From Luidia sarsii (taxonomy: Eukaryota; Echinodermata; Asteroidea; Paxillosida; Luidiidae), in NCBI GenBank assembly GCA_949987565.1, contig OX465102.1:20347493-20411492 (forward strand): 64,000 nucleotides of DNA, given 5' to 3'. Below are positions 21,960 to 38,985 of the stretch, one piece after another. The notes under the pieces are model-generated. The model had not been told where the DNA came from, ran no database searches, and worked only from the letters and a program-made list of their open reading frames with translations. Position numbers and translations under genes: made by a program. Position 1 is the stretch's first letter. Every line of letters starts with the position of its first letter.

Positions 21960-22530
21960 ATTGTAAACCTGGCTATGGCAGCTCAGGGATCACACAAAGT
22001 GGATGCAGCTTTTTCAATTCAAGTCAAACAAATCAAGGAAAAACTGACTGCGAAAATTTGAACAAATTGACAAAGGAAACTTGAACTTGAGAACTCGAAC
22101 CAGGACTTGAACCCTTACTTTGTTTTTTTGAAAGCTCATAGCAAATTAAGTCCTACTATCAATTCAATTGGCAATTTCTTTTAAGCTTTTTTTGGCAGCC
22201 CTATATTGCATATTACAGCCAGAGACTGTTTCACTTGCCATCAACTTAATTTCTTCTCTTCACAAACCAATAATTGTAATAAGTTCGTTTTGTTCACTGA
22301 CTATCTACAACTGAATTAAAACAATGTTTTTGTGTCACACAAAGTCCTACTAAGTTATCAATACCATTGGCCAATATTTTTTGTTCAAACTGCCACATCC
22401 CAGAGCACAGATAATGCAACTTTAAAAATCAGATGACCCCAAATATTTGAGTCAAGTCTTTGGTGGCACATCTCTGTATGAAATCAATACCGGTAGTACA
22501 TGTTGTTGGAAGCCCTATATTTCATATTAC
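21960..22530 (-). repeat. SINE body fragment and a duplicated short module
   Basis: At 21985-22085 the minus strand matches the SINE family B body (GGATCACACAAAGTGGATGC, TTTTTCAATTCAAGTC on the plus strand). A module containing CCCTATATTGCATATTACAG occurs at 22198-22225 and again at 22510-22540. No gene is seen. Confidence 0.55.
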
Positions 22531-25286
22531 AGTCAACAAATCGTAGAACTTCTTTGATTACAGTTGTGGCTGGACAGCCCCTTTTCCTTGCGGCTTGCAG
22601 CTTCATGTAGTGCCTCTGAAAGGGATGATCTTTCTGCAAGGAACGAGAAATACAAACATGATATTAAAATCTGAATTCTTTCTTGCCCAGAATTATTGCT
22701 GGCACTAGGTAGCCTGGTGGGAAATTGAGTTTTGCAAAACAGGAACACAAGTTGTGTGCACAGGTGGACCACATTTATCTTCTTTTTTCCCCTCAATATT
22801 GGCTTTGTCTGGCCTTTTCACGATTAGTTGGCAACTTCACCAATAGTCTCACAATTCTACAGCCACTGTAGTTTCCTTAGGGCCTACTCTTTACATTCAG
22901 TGAATCTATCCAATCAGAACATGCTTATGCTAACATCAAGCATAAGAACTATACATGTTTTTGTGCAATAAAGGGGAAAAACAGCACACTAATGTGCACA
23001 TGTCTTACATGTACTTTAATGTGCATTATATGATCCCCAAGGTGGCAAATATTGGAAACAAATACCAATGCCTTTGCAACATGCAGACACATCATTACTT
23101 GTTGGTATGGGATTTTGGAATCTTTTGGGGTCAAGGAAGACATCTAATATTGGATTCCCCGGGAAGGAGTTCCATAAACATGTACATGTACATGTATGGG
23201 CAGTTGGGCACTGGGTAATGCTTGTCTGCTTGATAATACCTGTGCATCAACTGTATCAAACCAGCATCAAATTTCAATGTAGGCCTAATTCAACAGAAAT
23301 ATTTCAACCTATTTTCCCTGAGTAAATTACACTGTTTCATGCAGCAGAAAAGGTACTCCTTGAAACAATTAACAGCATTCATGTATGGGAGTGGGACTAT
23401 TTCATTCAAATAAGCTTTGCATGGTTGGTGAATCAATATAGCAAGGTTTGCGGTGACACCATGTATCGGGTCTCTTAAAGGAAGAGGTTTGGTTCTGAAA
23501 AGAATCTGAGTGGTAACTCAACGTTTCGACCAGTATTCTCTGGCCGTCATTCTCCTGATGACGGCCAGAGCATACTGGTCGAAACGTCGAGTTACCACTC
23601 AGGTTCTTTTCAGAATCAAACCTCTTCCTTTAAGAGACCTGATACATGGTGTCACCGCAAACCTTCCTATTTTATTTCATTCAACTGAAAAATGCTTATA
23701 ATTCAATATACATATAGTTGTTTTTGTCATCATACCGTTGAGCTGTTGTCTTGTTCTTCTTGAGCCCTTTCCTTTCTTTTGACATGTTTATCCCTCCCAA
23801 ACATGCAAGTCATCTGAATCCGGAGAGTGGTAACGAATGGCACACCATCATTGGAGACAACACCTTCAGCTTCACTGGCATCTGCAAACCGGAAGCACTG
23901 ATGAAAAACGTGGGACAAACCAAACAAAAATCTTCAATCAAAATACTAAAATACTAGGCCTAGCTCTTAACAATGTACCAGCGACAAAATTAGGGCCACG
24001 AATTGAGGAACATAACTCAAGATGTCGTCTTTCTTATATCAGTCTACTCGTGCCAAGTAGCCAACCGAAAGTCTTTTTCTGTTTTTGTTCTTTTTGTAAT
24101 CTTAAAAAGATCAGTATGCAAGTCGATTAAAAGAATTAATGGTATTTTTTGCTTGAAAAGCTGTGTAACGGGTAACTACATGTAGCTAGGTCAAATGTTG
24201 TAACCAACATATAGTTATTTAATACTAGTATTGAATATTATTAAATATTAAATATTAAAATATTATTAAAACTATACAGGAGTAGAGGTATACAATGTTG
24301 GGGGTGGTGCATGAAATTTGAACATTGAAAAATTGGCAAAGAAAACTTTGACTGGACCGGGACATGAACCCGAGACCTCTGGAGTCTGGATTAACGTACA
24401 CCTATCCAGCCCTTAGATGGTGGCCTAAGGGCTGGATAGCTTAGATGGAAGAGCACTGGTACGTTAATCCAGATGTCTCGGGTTCATTGCCAGGTCATGT
24501 TTGTTTGAACTTAAATTTGAAAATGAAAACGAATTGTCCTGGGTACGAGATGTCTCGGTTCTGAAATATTGGGTACGAATTTTCCCGGGTACGAGATGTC
24601 TCTGTTCTTAATTTTTTGGTACAAATTGTCCCGAATATGACTATGACTAGTAGTACTACTAGTACTAGTACTACTACTACTTTACTAGTACTAGTACTAG
24701 TAGTAGTAGTACTACTACATAGTACTACTACTAGTACTAGTACTAGTAGTAGTAGTACTTAGTACTGTAGTGTATAAGTGTAGTAACTAGTAATATCATG
24801 GAGGAAGAAATAAAATATTAAGTAGTATTGACTTAAGATGTCTTGGGCCTTAAATAGTGGGTACGAATTCGGAATTGTTCCGGTTACGAGACCGACTCTT
24901 GGGCCTAAAATTTTGGGTACAAATTGTCCCGGGTACGAGATGTCTTGGGTCTCAAATTTTGTGAACAAGAGCTTGAAGATAAAAAAGGATGACTTGTCAG
25001 GGCAAGTTACTCGGACTAAAGCAAAGGCCAACTCAAATGTTTATATTCAAAGTCAAACCTTAAAAGCGCTTGGGATAGAGAAGTGGACAAGATTTTGACC
25101 CATCTTATAATATTTTTTTACTAGTTATAGTTATACAATAGCTGACGGCCTGACATTGATATCAAAAACAGGCCTAATGAATGAATAATAATATTGATCT
25201 AGCCAAATCCTGGCTTAGTTACCTACGTCGTACCGCAGGCTTCAGTCGGATCGGTCGGGTCTTCACTCACTCAGTGTCGACATCAT
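22484..25286 (-). CDS. Possible small three-exon gene, unrecognised
   Basis: A tentative model with consistent phases joins 25286-25271 (ATGATGTCGACACTGA, then GTGAGTG), 23881-23736 (after TTTGCAG, before GTATGA) and 22633-22484 (after CTTGCAG, to TGA). It would encode 103 residues, including GVPFVTTLRIQMTCMFGRD, a basic KHVKRKERAQEEQ stretch and KDHPFQRHYMKLQAARKRG. The second and third exons look protein-like and have good splice sites. I do not recognise the family. The first exon is the weakest part: another frame through it (TFEISASLKFNVEKTKRYA) is also open but ends in an incompatible phase. The last exon may splice onward rather than stop at 22484. Confidence 0.3.
23443..23665. repeat. 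Snap-back repeat with intact hammerhead-like centre
   Basis: The left arm starts AAGGTTTGCGGTGACACC and the right arm ends GGTGTCACCGCAAACCTT. In between, TCTGAGTGGTAACTCAACG is matched by CGAGTTACCACTCAGG. The centre carries CTGATGA and CGAAACGTC (see the separate entry). It lies in an intron of the tentative gene 22484-25286. Confidence 0.9.
23555..23588 (+). ncRNA. Hammerhead-ribozyme-like core in a snap-back repeat
   Basis: CTGATGA (23555-23561) is followed by one extra base, then GGCCAG (23563-23568), a 6-nt loop AGCATA and CTGGTC (23575-23580), which pair over six positions with one G-U. GAAAC and GTC (23581-23588) follow. This matches the CUGAUGA / helix II / GAAA / cleavage-triplet order of a type I hammerhead. 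Departures are the unpaired base before helix II, the absence of a helix III loop, and only about 3 bp of helix I (CTC with GAG). It may be decayed or need dimers. Confidence 0.35.
24310..24500. repeat. Two SINE family B heads, head to head
   Basis: The minus-strand head at about 24340-24420 (GACCGGGACATGAACCCGAG, then CTATCCAGCCCTTAG) abuts a plus-strand head at about 24427-24490 (TAAGGGCTGGATAGCTTAG, then CGGGTTCATTGCC). They are separated by the shared ATGGTGGCC module. Confidence 0.75.
24530..25260. repeat. TAGTAC palindromic microsatellite and GGGTACGA repeats
   Basis: At 24645-24780 the sequence is a run of TAGTAC, ACTAGT and GTACTAC palindromes. Around it, at 24540-24960, the phrase GGGTACGAGATGTCT recurs five or so times imperfectly. 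No exon is apparent. Confidence 0.7.
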
Positions 25287-25509
25287 AAGCGTACCGCTTG
25301 GTCTTTTCCACGTTGAACTTCAGAGACGCGGATATCTCGAATGTCTGATAAATACAAATAAAACCTCGTCTTGGGTACAAACCCATCGACGAAAATCATG
25401 GCTTGGGGTTGTGGAGGAGGTCCACCTGGATGTCCAAGGGTGAGGAGAAGGGTTGTCTGCCGCCATTCCACAGTCCGACCGGGATGTTGAATGACTGTTT
25501 ATTCGAGCG

Positions 25510-25720
25510 ACTGTTTATTTTGAAATTTCCGCGGAACATGACGTCATATTGCATATTCATTACTCGTTTTAGTTGACGTCACATCTTGCATATTCATCAC
25601 TCGTTCTACTGACGGTCCTTGTTATGCTACCAGGTCGGCTGGCCGGAATTTCACCGCGCGTAAACTGCTACGGTGTCCCATGCATGACACACTATATTTG
25701 AATTGTGTTTTTGCTTGTTT
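25510..25720 (-). repeat. Dispersed repeat X, inverted copy
   Basis: It contains CATCACTCGTTCTACTGACG, GCTACCAGGTCGGCTGGCCG, GCTACGGTGTCCCAT and ATTTGAATTGTG. The reverse complement of its right part matches 29300-29370, and its left part matches 17420-17462. The two copies therefore flank the Penelope-like pair in opposite orientation. Confidence 0.7.
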
Positions 25721-25734
25721 AAAAATAACAATAA

Positions 25735-27722
25735 GAACAAGAGGTGATAAACAAAAATGTTGCAAACTGCTTACTGACTAAAATTGCCAAAATGTAAATC
25801 TTAAAATTTAGTGGGCCTGACGTTTCGATCCTAGCAGGACCTTTCTCAAAGGCAGAGTGACAAGGACAAAACAGATACATGTACACGAAGGAAGGGGGGA
25901 GAGAGTGAATAGGACACAGATGAGAAACAAAGGACAAAGAGTGAAGCTGGTAGGGAGAGATCAAAGGGAAGGGCAAGGGGTAAGGTAGGAATGAGTGACA
26001 AGAGGGAGAAAGATCAAAGAGAGAAGTGTGAAGGACTGAACTCAAAAGAAGGATTATCAGAAAGCTGCATGGTGTTAGTCATGACCCTCCTGGATGTTGA
26101 GACAATGTGGTTGAATAGTCCGAAGACGCTTCATCCACATTTTCTCACGGCTTAGACGGACAGCATTACTACGGTGACCAAGGGATTCTATGCCCAGTAC
26201 ACTCATATATGATATCGAATGATCAGGGAGATTGAAGTGATACCCAACAGGGGTATCCATTTTACCGGTTTTGATAGTAGACCTATGGCCATAGATCCGT
26301 TTTTTGAGGGTGTTTTTGGTTGCGCCAACATACTGAATATTACAAACTCTACAAGAGATGAGGTATATGATGTTTGAGGTAGTGCACGTGATAGAGCCAT
26401 AGGTCGTGTGGGTAGTTCCAGAAGAATTTCCATTGAAAGAGTCTATTTCCTTGACATGTGTCTTGCAAACAATGCATTTCGAGGTACACTTAAATGTACC
26501 AAATTTGGTTGGAGGTGAAGAGTCCAAAGGGGGAACCTCTGCTCGGACAATTAAGTCACGCAGGTTACGGGGGCGCATGAAAGCCAAAACAGGCGAATTA
26601 GGAATGGCTTCAGCCAGACGATCTGAAGTGTGGAGAATATTGTGGTTTTCCTTAATTATCTTCCTGAGAGGAGGAAGAGAAGGGTGGTACTAGGAAGTTA
26701 TAACTAAGGGAACCTTGGGCTCGTCCTTGGGACCTGGTGGCTTTTGTTTTAGTGCCGAACTTCTGGGAATGGAAGACTTTAGCAATGGAGTTCTGCACTT
26801 GACGGGAACTATAGCCTCTAGCAACCAAGTTACTGGCCAATACACGTGTATGGCGGCTAAAGTCAGACTCATTGGAACATATGCGCCTCAATCTGAGGGC
26901 CTGGCTGTAAGTGTCTAGGGTGACAACTGGAGGAATGGAGATATTGATGAGTGTCGGTGGGCTTAGAATACAAGTCAGTAGTGAGTGTATTGAGGTCTTT
27001 CCGGACGGTGACGTCCAGAAAGTTCCTCAAGGTCACCCATGAAAAGGCATGCAAAGAAAGGAGCCATGCGCGTGCCCATGGCATGCAGTGCCATGCACTT
27101 GAAGATAGTGCTTGCCAAGAAAGGAGAAATTTTTCTTGGCCAGCACTAGCCTCATGAGGGTGGTTATATCGGAGATGGGTGGAGAAGACTGTTTTCCTTT
27201 GGCCGAGGAGCAAGGGCCGAGGAGCAAGCTTGAATGCCTTCTTCCTGGGGGATGTTAGTGTATAGAGAGGAAACGTTAATAGTATCAATTATGGCAGTGG
27301 CAGGAATTTGATCCTTGACACTTTTCAACTTTCGCAGAAAGTCGGGAGTGTCATGGACTTATGAGGGGATTTGGGGAACCAAGGGTTTGAGAAAAGAGTC
27401 AATGAAAAGAGATATGTGTTCCGTAGGTGAACCATTGCCAGAGATGATGGGTCTGCCTGGGTTGTTGGCCTTGTGAATTTTCGGGAGAAGGTAGAATCTG
27501 GCAGTTCTACAATTGATCGGTGATAGAAATCTGTGAGCTTTTTTAGTCAAATGATCACGTGATCGAATGTCATCCAAAACTTGCTCTGAAAATTTGCCAG
27601 TGGGGTTAGAGTCCAGACATTTATAGTGCTGGGGATTGTTAAGTTTGCGATTGGCTTCATCAATATATTTTTGGGATCCATGATTACTACGGCTGACCCT
27701 TTATCTGCTGGCTTGATAATGA
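25735..27722 (-). mobile_element. Penelope-like retroelement 1, degenerate
   Basis: The minus strand encodes broken pieces of a Penelope-like reverse transcriptase. These are IIIKPADKGSAVVIMDPKN (27720-27660), FYLLPKIHKANNPGRPIISG (about 27500-27440), and later thumb segments. A GIY-YIG endonuclease with the PLE-type CxxC (YLISCRVCNIQYVGATKN, about 26370-26310) follows. Frameshifts separate the pieces, including a stop at 27359-27361. The 3' tail 25855-25735 contains GAGAAAGGTCCTGC, then TAGGATCGAAACGTC, then the AGTCAGTAAGCAGTTTGC tail found as solo copies all over the window. The 5' part is missing at the junction with element 2. Confidence 0.9.
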
Positions 27723-28807
27723 TGTTTACCAACGTCCCCATTGAAGGCGCATGCAGAGTAGCCCTACAACGCCTGGAAGGGGACCCTAACCTGTTGGACC
27801 GAACCTCCCTCTCCCCCGCCAAGATCGCCACCCTGCTGGAGTTCGTCTTACGGTCCACGTACTTTCTCCACGAAGGGTCCTTCTACGAACAGACGGATGG
27901 AGCAGCTATGGGCAGTCCAGTGTCCGCGGTCATCGCCAACCTGTACATGGAGGCATTTGAGGAGGAGGCTCTGCAGAGTTGCCCTCCCGAATGCTCCCCT
28001 TCAGTGTGGAAGCGGTATGTTGATGATACCTTTGTCATTGCACCGCGCGACCGGACCGACCAGCTGCTCTCCCACCTGAACTGTCTCCGGCCCACCATAC
28101 ACTTCACTGTCGAGGTGGAAGCGGACAACACCATCGCCTTCCTGGACACTTTGGTCCACAGGGAGCCCGACGGCAGCCTAACCACAACTGTGTACCGCAA
28201 ACCCACACACACCCACCAGTACCTGGCTTACGAATCCCACCACCCTGAATCTGTGAAGCGTGGAGTGGCCAAGTGCCTCTTTGACCGTGCAGCGCGTTTG
28301 GTTACCAAACCGCGCTGTACAGCCTCAGAGAAACGCCATGTGCACACTGCACTCACAGCGAACGGATACCCAACCCCCTTCATCCGTCGCTCTTCGAGAC
28401 CTAAGGTGAGCACCGATCCTCAGCGGGTTGAGTACAAGTCCTTCGCTGTACTCCCCTTCATGGACGGCGTCTCCGGACAGTTGAGGAGAATCCTTGAGGG
28501 GCACGGTATCCGTACCGTGTTTCGCTCCTCAACCACCTTGAGGAACCAACTCGTCCACCCCAAGGACCCTGTCCCCCCGGAAAGACGCGGAGGTGTCGTC
28601 TACGAGATTCCGTGTGGCGAGTGCAACCAGGTCTACATCGGCGAAAACGGCAGGCCAATCGGTGAGAGAATCAAGGAGCATCAACGCGACGTGAGACACT
28701 CCCGTGTGGACGGATCGGCGGTAGCCGAGCACGCTTGGGGAGCTGGTCACCGCCCCAATTGGGACGATGTACGGTGTATTGACCGAAAGCAAACATTAGT
28801 ACACCAG

Positions 28808-28955
28808 GGGTGGATTTCACAAAGCCTTACGATGCATCGTAACTCAACTTACGATGGATAAACTATCGTAAGTTGTGATACGCCGTATGGTTTATGTGCA
28901 TCGCTCATTGACTTGCTTTTGATCGTAAGTTACGATGGGTTTGATGAAATCGACT
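28808..28955. mobile_element. MITE with GGTGGATTTCACAAAGCC end, inside PLE 2
   Basis: The left end GGTGGATTTCACAAAGCC, then TACGATGCATCGTAACTC, is matched inversely by ATCGTAAGTTACGATGGG, then TTTGATGAAATC. Partial copies are at 33878-33965 and 34313-34370 (left end) and 43430-43550 (right end). Its length keeps the PLE frame but it brings a TAA at 28859. Confidence 0.75.
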
Positions 28956-29218
28956 GCAGGCGTGTCAAGGAGGCCATCCACATCCGACTTCGCCGAAACA
29001 ACATCAATCGAGACAGCGGAATTGACATCCCCGGTTTCTGGCTCCCCCGTGGCCACCATCAGACGCCACGACCGCCGACCCACCACGGACGGGGCCGCTA
29101 GTGGACGCCAGAATCGCGCGCCAAACCGCATGTTAACCACTACGACGTCCGCAAACCAGTACACAGGAACCGGCGAAGCGGACATAAACAGACGCCGCAG
29201 CGCGCATTCTTTAGTTGC

Positions 29219-29252
29219 CTGATGAAGGTTCGCAGTTAGCAACCGAAACGTC
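29219..29252 (+). ncRNA. Hammerhead-ribozyme-like motif at the PLE 2 3' end
   Basis: CTGATGA (29219-29225), one base, GGTT, a 10-nt loop with an inner GC/GC, AACC, then GAAAC and GTC (29245-29252). Hammerhead motifs are established features of Penelope-like element ends, which supports the reading. As in the snap-back copy, there is one extra base before helix II and no helix III loop, so self-cleavage as a monomer is doubtful. Confidence 0.45.
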
Positions 29253-29299
29253 GCCACCAGCAACGACACATCGCGTGACTTTGATCACCCTTTCCACTT

Positions 29300-29410
29300 A
29301 ATTCAAATATTGTGTGTCATATATGGGACACCGTAGCGCTTTACGCGCCGGCCAGCCGAAATTCAGGCACAAATTTAGGGCCAGGATCAGTCTGGTGGTA
29401 CACCGATCTC
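29300..29410 (+). repeat. Dispersed repeat X, direct copy
   Basis: It contains AATTCAAATATTGTGTGTCA, GGGACACCGTAGC, CGGCCAGCCGAAATTC and AAATTTAGGGCCAGG, which match 25625-25705 inverted and 17370-17415 inverted. Confidence 0.7.
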
Positions 29411-30564
29411 CATAATAAAGACTGAATAGGACACTGTGCGTTGCTCGTGCACAAAATACGCGGTCGAACAAGAGCATCTTGCTCTATGGTTAGAGTTCAC
29501 TCGCTTGGCCGTGGATGAATTTGGTCTACCTTGCAGTTGTAGGAACGGAAATAATTTTTATATCCGCATTTGAATCGCCCACGGCTACACATTGATGAGC
29601 AACTTAAGGAATAAAAAACAAAATACTGCCGGAGGAACATTTTTTCATTCATCTCTCCTAAATTATTCCTCCATGATTCAACGCTTGCACAATTTTGCAA
29701 ATTGACAAAAAGCAATGCAGATTTTTTGCACATGGTTATAACTTAAGGCTAGTCACCAGTGATATCCAAATCATTCTTTTTTTCAAGGGGTGTATTCAGC
29801 TTTTGGGTAACCAAAATAACAGCAGTTATAATGTTAATGATTATTTGACCATGCACTGCTTGAACAACACAGGTCATAATTATGCCATTAATTTAAAATC
29901 TCAGTCATCAATAAGCAGTATGCCGTACTTAATGAGTCCATCTGGGCTAACCAACAACTTACTTGTGAAAAGTTATTCCTGTCTTACGGCTCACTTTTCC
30001 GTCCCTCTCCGGCAAATTCACTGCTGCACACGCTTTGACCTTTATTATTTTCGAATTTTCCTATTTTATTCGTGTATGTTTACGTTTTTTTTCAAAAGAT
30101 GACTATTTGAAGGGGAAAAATGCGTTCACTTCTGTCAAATGTCCATTCAAATGTGTGCGCGCAGCAAAACGACACCCTCTTCACAAAACGCACACGCGGA
30201 CGCACATATTGACGCGCTGTCCTATGGGTACCGTGTTTTGTCATAGAGCTCTATTAATAGAGCTCTATGTGTTTTGTAAATAACGCCCTCTAGAGTCTAG
30301 AGATGACTCATAGTCGGGTACCTTAAAAATTCGTCATTCCTTTATTTGAATTACCCACGTATTCTGATGTAATTGCTTACAGCCGTGCTTAGGGACATGA
30401 CCTGATTCCCACTGCGCAAAAAGCACATTAAGAGCACGTACATGTACACAGTAAACACCGTACTTTCACATGCTATCGAGTATCGATGTCACACAATGTT
30501 GTTAGGAGAAAACCTCGAATCTGACAGATTTAGCGTCGTTTCGTAGAGGACAGTCACCTGTAAG
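29411..30564. promoter_or_regulatory. Region upstream of TMEM185
   Basis: No exon is seen. A perfect 28-bp palindrome (30242-30269; half-site CATAGAGCTCTATT) lies about 300 bp upstream of the start codon. TACATGTACA is at 30438-30450. The TMEM185 promoter and 5' UTR are expected in the right part, but no TATA box or start site can be fixed. Confidence 0.35.
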
Positions 30565-36874
<6,310 letters not shown>

Positions 36875-38724
36875 TCCCGGCTCCGTGGCTACGGACCTTC
36901 TGCAGCGTGGAGCCGGGGCACCAGACTGGACTGTTTTTGATTTGTTTGTTTTTTAGTACTTCAGGGTTTGGCCAGTGGCAGTTTCGACCTGATTGCGTGG
37001 TCGCGATAGATAACGTCAGACTGGTTGCAGTCATACCAGACTGTAGTACATGTATTTCAGGATATGCCGGTACACAATTCAGAAGTGTGGAGCCAGGGCA
37101 CCAGACTGATTGCTGTCATCCCTTTAAGAAGTTGATGGCGTGGAATCAGGGCACCAGACTGGAGTCCATGTGGAGTATTATGTCGATGTAGCAGCGCATC
37201 CCCTTATACCCACACAACACTCATGTGAAATCGATGTGAAAGCACTCCATGCACTGACTGCAGTGTGTCAAACCCCTTGTCTTCTCTGCTGTAGATCTGC
37301 CACAAAACTTGCTTTGGGCATCATCGGGAAACAAAGCCCTGCCGTGAATGGCATTTTGCTCCTGTACATTGAAAGTGGAAACCCATGGTATTGGTAGACT
37401 TGAGAGTGATATCCTCGGCTGGGATCAAGGGACATTGAGATGGCCATCTGTGGACGGACAAACTCGTCTCAGTTGGAGTGCTTGGATTGGCCCATCGAGA
37501 AGGAACTTTCCCTCCGAGAAAAGGCCGTCAGGGAAGACTGCCGGAAAGAAGAAAAAAAAATACGCACCCATGGAAGCCAGTAATACAGGCACGAGACCGA
37601 TCTGTCGGGCACAAGACCGTTCTGTCGGGCACTTCCTATTTTGGCAATGTGCGGCTGAAGTCGCTTGATCAGGGGGGCCCAAAGTTCTGGAGCTGCTTCA
37701 GCGCTTCAACCCTGCCGAGCACTGAAAGGAATTGGTTCAAGGAAGAGTGCCACCCACATTACACGGAATGGCTGCATGTATAATATTATTGGGTGCTTAC
37801 TGGCTTAGCATGTAAAATGCTACTTACTCTGCCTACCTGGGCCTAATTTCGTAGAGCTGCTGATTGCTTAAGCACGTAAACCTGCAAAGCAGGACAATCC
37901 TTCCTTGGTTCAAACAAGATTGCCAGCCGTACTATACAGTATCTTGATAGAATGTTTATAGCATTTCACTTGTATTCAGATATGGGGTGCTTAGTGTAAG
38001 ATGGAACATTGGGCAACGGGAAACCAACATGGTTTTTAATACCCACCATGTGCCAGGGCAACTTTTCAGTGCCCATGACCACCACACAGGTTTGATGAAT
38101 ACATGTAATTCGCCATTTTCAAAGCTCGCAAAACTATTGGCAACAATAGATGCCAGTGAAAATAAATCAATGAGTGCACTGCATGCTACATGTTCATGCT
38201 TCGTGATAGCCTGTTCAAAACTTGGACGATAGTGGTCCATGGTCCGCGGCTTCAGAGGACCCGGCACATAGCAACACCAGCACTCAAGCCGGAGGTCCCG
38301 GCATGAAGTGGTGAAGTGGTGAAGCAAGGCTTTTCATGCTTCCATGCAACTGATGCAAGCAAATTTTTGTGCTTAGTTGACTCCGTGTAATAAGTGCCAC
38401 AAGTCTCCTCTGGTCCTTTTGTCAGTCTCAGGACTAGAACTAGAAAGTTTCTACAGCAGATGCTGTTGGTCAATGCCTTTTCAGTGTTTTTTTTCGTTTA
38501 CCATGTTTACCCAACAAGCACCTTAATCCAGAATTGTTTCCTGCACAAACTTTGGCCCAAATCTGCTCGTGCACAAAAACCCCACTAAATAGAGTGGAAA
38601 GTGAGAAGTCTTCCTCGGAATGTTCAACAAGATGCATGTAATTACATGTAGCCATAGTTTAATGCGATTTTGGACCTTTTGTGGTGGCTGTTATCATGGT
38701 GCATGGTGGAAGTGTATTCCAAGT
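36875..38724. other. 3' flank of TMEM185
   Basis: Likely 3' UTR at its start. The phrase GTGGAGCCGGGGCACCAGACTG recurs in degenerate form near 36906, 37088 and 37139. A candidate polyadenylation hexamer AATAAA is near 38160, but I cannot say whether it is used. At 37848-37990 there is a degraded MITE of the ATTTCATAGAGCTGCTTAAG family. No other gene is seen. Confidence 0.4.
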
Positions 38725-38985
38725 GGGAGGTTTGCGGTGACTTCATGTAAATCATCTCTTTTGAGATTGAGCGTGGCTCTGGAAAGACCCGGTAACTCAG
38801 CGTTCTGGGCAGTGTGTAGTCTACCTGTCGATAGCACCGACGGTGCTTGTAGATGGAATCCAGTGGTCCCCTGACGATGGGCAGAGCACACATACACACA
38901 CTGCCAGAAACATTGAGTTACTGGTGCTTTTCAGAGCCTCACTCAGTCTCAAAAGAGATGATAAACACAACAAACTTTCCACTTG
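38725..38985. repeat. Snap-back repeat
   Basis: GGAGGTTTGCGGTGACTTCATG opens the left arm; AAAGACCCGGTAACTCAGCG is matched inversely by GAGTTACTGGTGCTTTTC. The centre is a divergent palindrome around CCTGTCGATAGCACCGACGG. The right end reads AACTTTCCACTTGG. Confidence 0.75.

Larger units (their letters stand above)
27719..29290 (+). mobile_element. Penelope-like retroelement 2, 5'-truncated and interrupted
   Basis: The plus strand encodes a long PLE frame starting at FTNVPIEGACR. It includes DGAAMGSPVSAVIANLYME, the catalytic YVDD (28016-28027), YRKPTHTHQYL, then a GIY-YIG endonuclease with CGECNQVYIGENGR. The frame is open to 28796 or so, where a MITE (28808-28955) inserts. It then resumes in the same frame as CRRVKEAIHIRLRRNNINRD and stops at 29101. 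RT motifs before FTNVP are absent: the element is truncated exactly where it meets element 1, head to head. A hammerhead-like motif lies downstream at 29219. The host range of such elements is animal-wide; this copy is inactive. Confidence 0.93.

Noticed and set aside
25283..25471. 62-codon minus-strand frame starting MEWRQTTLLL
   Set aside because: No family similarity and poor joins; only a short start exon in another frame fits the tentative gene model.
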